64,000 bases of DNA, taken from positions 22,501 through 86,500 of the forward strand of contig NZ_JAGGKL010000009.1 of NCBI RefSeq assembly GCF_017873625.1, written 5' to 3'. The notes below the pieces were generated by a model that did no database searches, had not been told where the DNA came from, and worked only from the letters and a program-made list of their open reading frames with translations. The position numbers and the translations under genes were made by a program. Origin of the DNA: Methanobacterium petrolearium (GTDB taxonomy: Archaea; Methanobacteriota; Methanobacteria; Methanobacteriales; Methanobacteriaceae). Shown piece after piece: positions 60,525 to 64,000 of this stretch; positions within the stretch are counted from its first letter, which is position 1; every line of letters starts with the position of its first letter.

Positions 60525-61127
60525 TTAAAGTAAATATTCCATATGATACGCCCCTTTTTCCCATCCCAGTAACGATAATATTTTTTCATTGAATTTTCTA
60601 AATCCAAATCTTTTATACAATCGTAAAGCACCTTCATTTTCCATATCAACATCTAAAACGACCCGTTTACACTTATTTTCCCTGGCCAGTTTTATTCCCT
60701 CATTTAGGATAAATGAACCTATGCCCTGTCCCCTTGATTTCTCATCTACAGCTATGATTGCGTAATAATAATCATCATCTTCCAGATCAGATAGGAAAAT
60801 GCTGTCTAATATGTCAATCATTATAAACCGTGAAGAATCTAAGATGTTAAAATTCTTGAAAAGAACCTTTAATTCTTTCTTTTTATCGAATTTCCACCCA
60901 AATGAATAGACCATCACCCCCAAAATTTGAGAGTTTTCATCACTTACAACATAAATTTGCTCATAACCTAGACTGTTATTCCCTTCTGTTACCAATTTCT
61001 CAAGTTTTCGAGAGGTGTTTTCCTTGTTATCAAAGAAAAAATCGAAAGTATTCACATCAGCCTCGTAAATAAGTTCTGAAACCTTTAATGAATCATGTTT
61101 ATTTTTATCCATTTTTTCAAGATGCAT
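60525..61127 (-). CDS. GNAT-family N-acetyltransferase
   Basis: 200 residues. The acetyl-CoA site is YYAIIAVDEKSRGQGIGSFI; the later KRVVLDVDMENEGALRLYKR and FGFRKF complete the GNAT core. The sequence is of the RimI-like general type. ATG 61127 lies 12 bases behind AAGGAG. Single gene, substrate unknown. Confidence 0.87.
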   Translation of the reverse strand: MHLEKMDKNKHDSLKVSELIYEADVNTFDFFFDNKENTSRKLEKLVTEGNNSLGYEQIYVVSDENSQILGVMVYSFGWKFDKKKELKVLFKNFNILDSSRFIMIDILDSIFLSDLEDDDYYYAIIAVDEKSRGQGIGSFILNEGIKLARENKCKRVVLDVDMENEGALRLYKRFGFRKFNEKILSLLGWEKGAYHMEYLL

Positions 61128-61585
61128 TTTAACATTTAACTCCTTAAAACATGCTTTAACAGAATTCTTAGTTAACCAAGTATTAATAATTCCCTAAGAT
61201 TAAGCTCTGTTGATTATCATTAACAATGTTTACACTTGCAATGTGTGACAAAACTTTGAAAATAGTATGATCCATATAACCACTCAATCGAAAAATGTCA
61301 ATGTTCCAACAACATCAACTGCAAATATTATACAGTTGCAATATATGGCAAAATACCCAACAGAGTAATACCTAAAGTGATCACATCCTCCTTAAAATAT
61401 TTCTTTGGAAATTAAATTATAATTCAAAAAAACTCTTTTTTCCTGAAAAGTTAAATCAAAAACTTGATATTTTAATATCTTATCGTTAATTGATTAATTC
61501 ACCTTATTGACCGGTGTTAGTGGATTTTTAGATAAAATCAGATTCAACAATTATATAGCCTGTTTAACATAAATTAAGAGATTGT
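61128..61585. other. intergenic region with two diverged direct repeats and the polB1 promoter
   Basis: 458 bases without a gene. CTTGCAATGTGTGACAAAA (61230-61248) and GTTGCAATATATGGCAAAA (61336-61354) match at most positions and are ~106 bases apart. A TATA box (ATTATATAG, 61550-61558) lies ~30 bases before the polB1 start. No coding remnant could be identified. Confidence 0.4.
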
Positions 61586-63376
61586 ATGGAAACCAAAAAA
61601 ATGGTGCTCCTGGATATAGACTACATCACCAGGGGCGAAAAAGCTGTGGTAAGACTTTTCGGAAGAGAAAAAAATGAAAAAGAAGGAAAATCCGTTATCG
61701 TACTTGACAAAGGATTCAAACCCTACATTTATGTAGTGCCCCATGACCTGGACAAATGTCAGGAACAAATAATAGAAGAACTGAATATTCCCCAGGTTGA
61801 AAAAGTGAAAATGAAAGACTTGGGACAGGAAAAAGATTTCATAAAAGTCACTTTAAACCATCCCCAAGACGTTCCCAAGTTAAGAGATAAAATACGAGAT
61901 TTATCTGAAGTCAAAGATATAAGAGAGCACGATATTCCTTTTTACCGTAGATACCTAATAGATAAAAGATTGTTTCCCATGGCTGAAGTGGAAGTTCAAG
62001 GGAATGTTATCAACCCCCATGAAATGGATATTCAAGATGTCCCGGCTAACACCAGTACCTGTGTCATGGAATTGGAAGGTGAAATTTTCCCGGTTAGCTC
62101 TGAGTTTCCAGATCTTAATATTCTCAGCCTGGACATTGAAGTTTACAATCCCAAGGGTATGCCCAACTCAGAAACAGACCCTATCATAATGATCAGCCTT
62201 TCCAGTAATCAGGGGCTGCAGAAAGTGTTATCCACTGCTGAATCTCCATTAAATTTTGTTGAAACTCTTGATGATGAGGCAGCGATGCTTAAAAGATTTG
62301 TGGATATTGTTGAAGAGGAAAATCCAGATCTTCTCATTGGTTATAACTCTGATAACTTTGATTTTCCCTACATCCGGGATCGGGCATCACTCCTGGACGT
62401 CCCCCTGAAACTGGGTACTGATGGTTCTTCTCTTAAATTTATGAAAAGAGGTTTTGCCAACGCTGCCCTGGTAAAAGGCAGAGTACATGTTGATATTTAC
62501 CTTATCATGCGCCGTTATCTTCATTTGGACCGTTACACTCTAGAAAGAGTCTATTTAGAGCTTTTCGGCAAAGAAAAACACGACATTCCAGGTGACGAAA
62601 TACATGAGTACTGGACTGCAGGAGGGAAAAAACTGGAAAGACTTTTCAGGTATTCCCTGGATGATGCAGTGACTGTGACGGAGATTGGGGAGAAAATGCT
62701 ACCTTTGACCCAGGAACTTACCAGGATAGTGGGTCAACCATTTTTTGATGTGGCCCGTATGACCACTGGACAAATGGTGGAATGGTATCTTATCCGCAAA
62801 GCATATGAACAGGGTGAAGTGGTGCCTAACAAACCATCATCATCACAGTATTCAAATCGGAGAGGTAAAAGAGCCACCGGAGGCTACGTGAAGGATCCAG
62901 TTAAGGGCCTTCATGAAAACATTGTTTACTTTGATTTCCGTAGTTTGTATCCCAGTATCATCATCTCCAAAAATGTTTCACCCGACACCCTGGTGAATGA
63001 ATGTGAATCTGGAAAATGCCATGTCTCCCCTGAAAGAGGATATATGTTTCTTAAAGAGCCAACTGGCTTTGTTCCATCTATAATTGGTAACATTCTCAAT
63101 GAAAGGGTGCGTCTTAAAACCATGATGAAAGAATCAGAGGATGAAAAGGAAAAAAAGATTCTGAACGTTCAACAGGAAGCCCTGAAAAGGTTGGCTAACT
63201 CCATGTATGGAGTTTATGGTTATTCACGTTTCAGATGGTACCGTCTGGAATGTGCAGATGCCATCACTGCCTGGGGAAGGGCTTATATTAAAAAAACCAT
63301 GGCTCAAGCAGAAGAATTTGGTTTCAAACCAGTGTATGCAGATACCGATGGTTTTTACGCTGTTTATCAGGATTAA
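61586..63376 (+). CDS. polB1: DNA polymerase family B, large subunit of a split enzyme (PolB1)
   Basis: 596 residues. N-terminal domain, then exonuclease motifs LSLDIEVYN, IGYNSDNFDFPYI and YSLDDAVTVTEIG, and polymerase motifs A (YFDFRSLYPSI), B (KRLANSMYGVYG) and C (YADTDGFYA). The protein stops a few residues after motif C, without the thumb domain. In Methanothermobacter the family-B polymerase is known to be split at this region into PolB1 and a separate small PolB2. No thumb sequence follows before the next gene, so this is a natural end and not a frameshift. ATG 61586 is nearly leaderless. Confidence 0.95.
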   Translation: METKKMVLLDIDYITRGEKAVVRLFGREKNEKEGKSVIVLDKGFKPYIYVVPHDLDKCQEQIIEELNIPQVEKVKMKDLGQEKDFIKVTLNHPQDVPKLRDKIRDLSEVKDIREHDIPFYRRYLIDKRLFPMAEVEVQGNVINPHEMDIQDVPANTSTCVMELEGEIFPVSSEFPDLNILSLDIEVYNPKGMPNSETDPIIMISLSSNQGLQKVLSTAESPLNFVETLDDEAAMLKRFVDIVEEENPDLLIGYNSDNFDFPYIRDRASLLDVPLKLGTDGSSLKFMKRGFANAALVKGRVHVDIYLIMRRYLHLDRYTLERVYLELFGKEKHDIPGDEIHEYWTAGGKKLERLFRYSLDDAVTVTEIGEKMLPLTQELTRIVGQPFFDVARMTTGQMVEWYLIRKAYEQGEVVPNKPSSSQYSNRRGKRATGGYVKDPVKGLHENIVYFDFRSLYPSIIISKNVSPDTLVNECESGKCHVSPERGYMFLKEPTGFVPSIIGNILNERVRLKTMMKESEDEKEKKILNVQQEALKRLANSMYGVYGYSRFRWYRLECADAITAWGRAYIKKTMAQAEEFGFKPVYADTDGFYAVYQD

Positions 63377-63451
63377 CTGCTTAAAAATTATTGACATTGT
63401 TTAAATTATAATCTGTTTAAACAACTTAAAATTCAAAAAATGGTGAACAGC

Positions 63452-64000
63452 ATGTTCCACGTGGCTGAAGAAAAAGAAATCATGAAGGGCGACATCACCG
63501 ACGTCTACTTCCAGCGGACTCTGGAAATACTGAAAAATAAAGACATCAATCCCAAAATCAGGGCAGAATTCGCTGCCAAAACCTTACCTGGTGAATGTTC
63601 CTGGGCTGTTTTAGCAGGTTTAGAAGAGGTGGCTCTGCTTTTAAAGGATCTGCCTGTGAAGGTACGGGCCATGAGAGAGGGTACTGTTTTTTATCCTAAC
63701 CAGCCTGTTCTGGAGATAGAGGGTTGTTATCAGGATTTCTGTGCTTTTGAAACAACCATACTGGGACTTCTCTGTCAGGCTACTGGTATCGCCACTCAAG
63801 CTGCCCGATATAAAAAACTGGCAGGGGAACGTCTGGTGATGAGTTTCGGTGCCCGTAGAATGCACCCAGCCATTGCCCCTATGATAGAAAGGAACGCTTT
63901 TATTGGTGGTTGTGATGGTGTGTCCGTTATTAAAGGTGGGGAAATCATAGGGGAAGATCCTTTGGGAACTATTCCCCATGCCCTGGTTATCTGCATTGGT
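63452..64000 (+). CDS. pncB: nicotinate phosphoribosyltransferase, N-terminal part (cut by window edge)
   Basis: 183 codons are open to the end of the window. The sequence begins MFHVAEEKEIMKGDITDVYF, followed by FAAKTLPGECSWAVLAGLEE, VRAMREGTVFYPNQPVLEIE, FETTILGLLCQATGI and SFGARRMHPAIAP, characteristic of the archaeal NAPRTase/quinolinate-PRTase-like family. It forms nicotinate mononucleotide in NAD salvage. ATG 63452 follows GGTGA at 63442-63446; an ATG at 63440 overlaps that site. Confidence 0.9.
   Translation, partial: MFHVAEEKEIMKGDITDVYFQRTLEILKNKDINPKIRAEFAAKTLPGECSWAVLAGLEEVALLLKDLPVKVRAMREGTVFYPNQPVLEIEGCYQDFCAFETTILGLLCQATGIATQAARYKKLAGERLVMSFGARRMHPAIAPMIERNAFIGGCDGVSVIKGGEIIGEDPLGTIPHALVICIG

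Noticed and set aside
63207..63404. Plus-strand frame overlapping the end of polB1, considered as a continuation by frameshift
   Set aside because: It does not encode thumb-domain sequence; the PolB1 end agrees with the known split polymerase.

Overview
The window looks like chromosome of a mesophilic hydrogenotrophic methanogen of the order Methanobacteriales, most likely Methanobacterium. It is AT-rich, uses archaeal TATA boxes with GGTGA/GGGG-type ribosome sites, and carries ftr (formylmethanofuran:tetrahydromethanopterin formyltransferase). The tRNA-Trp gene is intron-split with a box C/D guide in the intron, and the family-B DNA polymerase gene ends just after motif C, as in the split PolB1/PolB2 enzyme known from Methanothermobacter.

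Layout. 1-255 is the 3' end of a geranylgeranyl-reductase-type gene. 0.39-4.84 kb holds three tandem paralogous TetR regulators and two paralogous LCM-type methyltransferases of identical length; the second methyltransferase has an 18-bp-period array of palindromes directly behind its TATA box. 4.96-8.46 kb: DUF3795, DUF2284, MoxR ATPase and a CoxE-like VWA protein. 8.5-21.4 kb is mostly housekeeping: nnr, a K+ channel with three unexplained C-terminal repeats, ftr, a histidine kinase, an UPF0104 membrane protein, a phosphoesterase, a slipin, trkH, a YdjM-like membrane hydrolase and an MBL hydrolase. Two minus-strand tRNAs (Trp with intron, Cys) follow at 21.4-21.7 kb.

21.8-29.2 kb is loosely packed and contains small or broken genes between proC, two methyltransferases and a PEBP lipoprotein. 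29.2-46.1 kb is an accessory region dominated by a recurring cassette: an ArsR-like winged-helix gene next to a gene for a ~100-116 residue, three-helix membrane protein with a conserved central motif and, usually, an I-T-R-E terminus. Copies sit beside an ABC-2 exporter, two MacB-type ABC exporters and a membrane protein with internal repeats. I see four winged-helix genes, four intact membrane-protein genes and a possible frameshifted fifth one at 22.4 kb. A PadR/HAAS-domain pair, more methyltransferases, an alpha/alpha-toroid protein and a helix-hairpin-helix protein are interspersed.

46.6-48.9 kb is a complete ectABC ectoine operon, unusual for a methanogen and probably acquired. It is flanked by EFR1-type flavodoxin/ferredoxin proteins, two intact and one broken. 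50.7-61.1 kb carries a flavodoxin, an MBL hydrolase, a MarR-controlled MFS exporter with a frameshift, and a PadR-led operon (ABC-2 ATPase and permease, a stand-alone QueG-like domain, a methyltransferase, an acetyltransferase). The window ends with polB1 and the 5' part of a nicotinate phosphoribosyltransferase gene.

The region from 22 to 55 kb has several broken genes: a frameshifted small membrane protein, a truncated large-protein remnant, an alcohol-dehydrogenase tail, an EFR1 remnant, a degraded gene at 28.6-29.2 kb and the frameshifted MFS gene. This fits a region of gene gain and loss, although three of the breaks are single missing bases and could be sequence errors.
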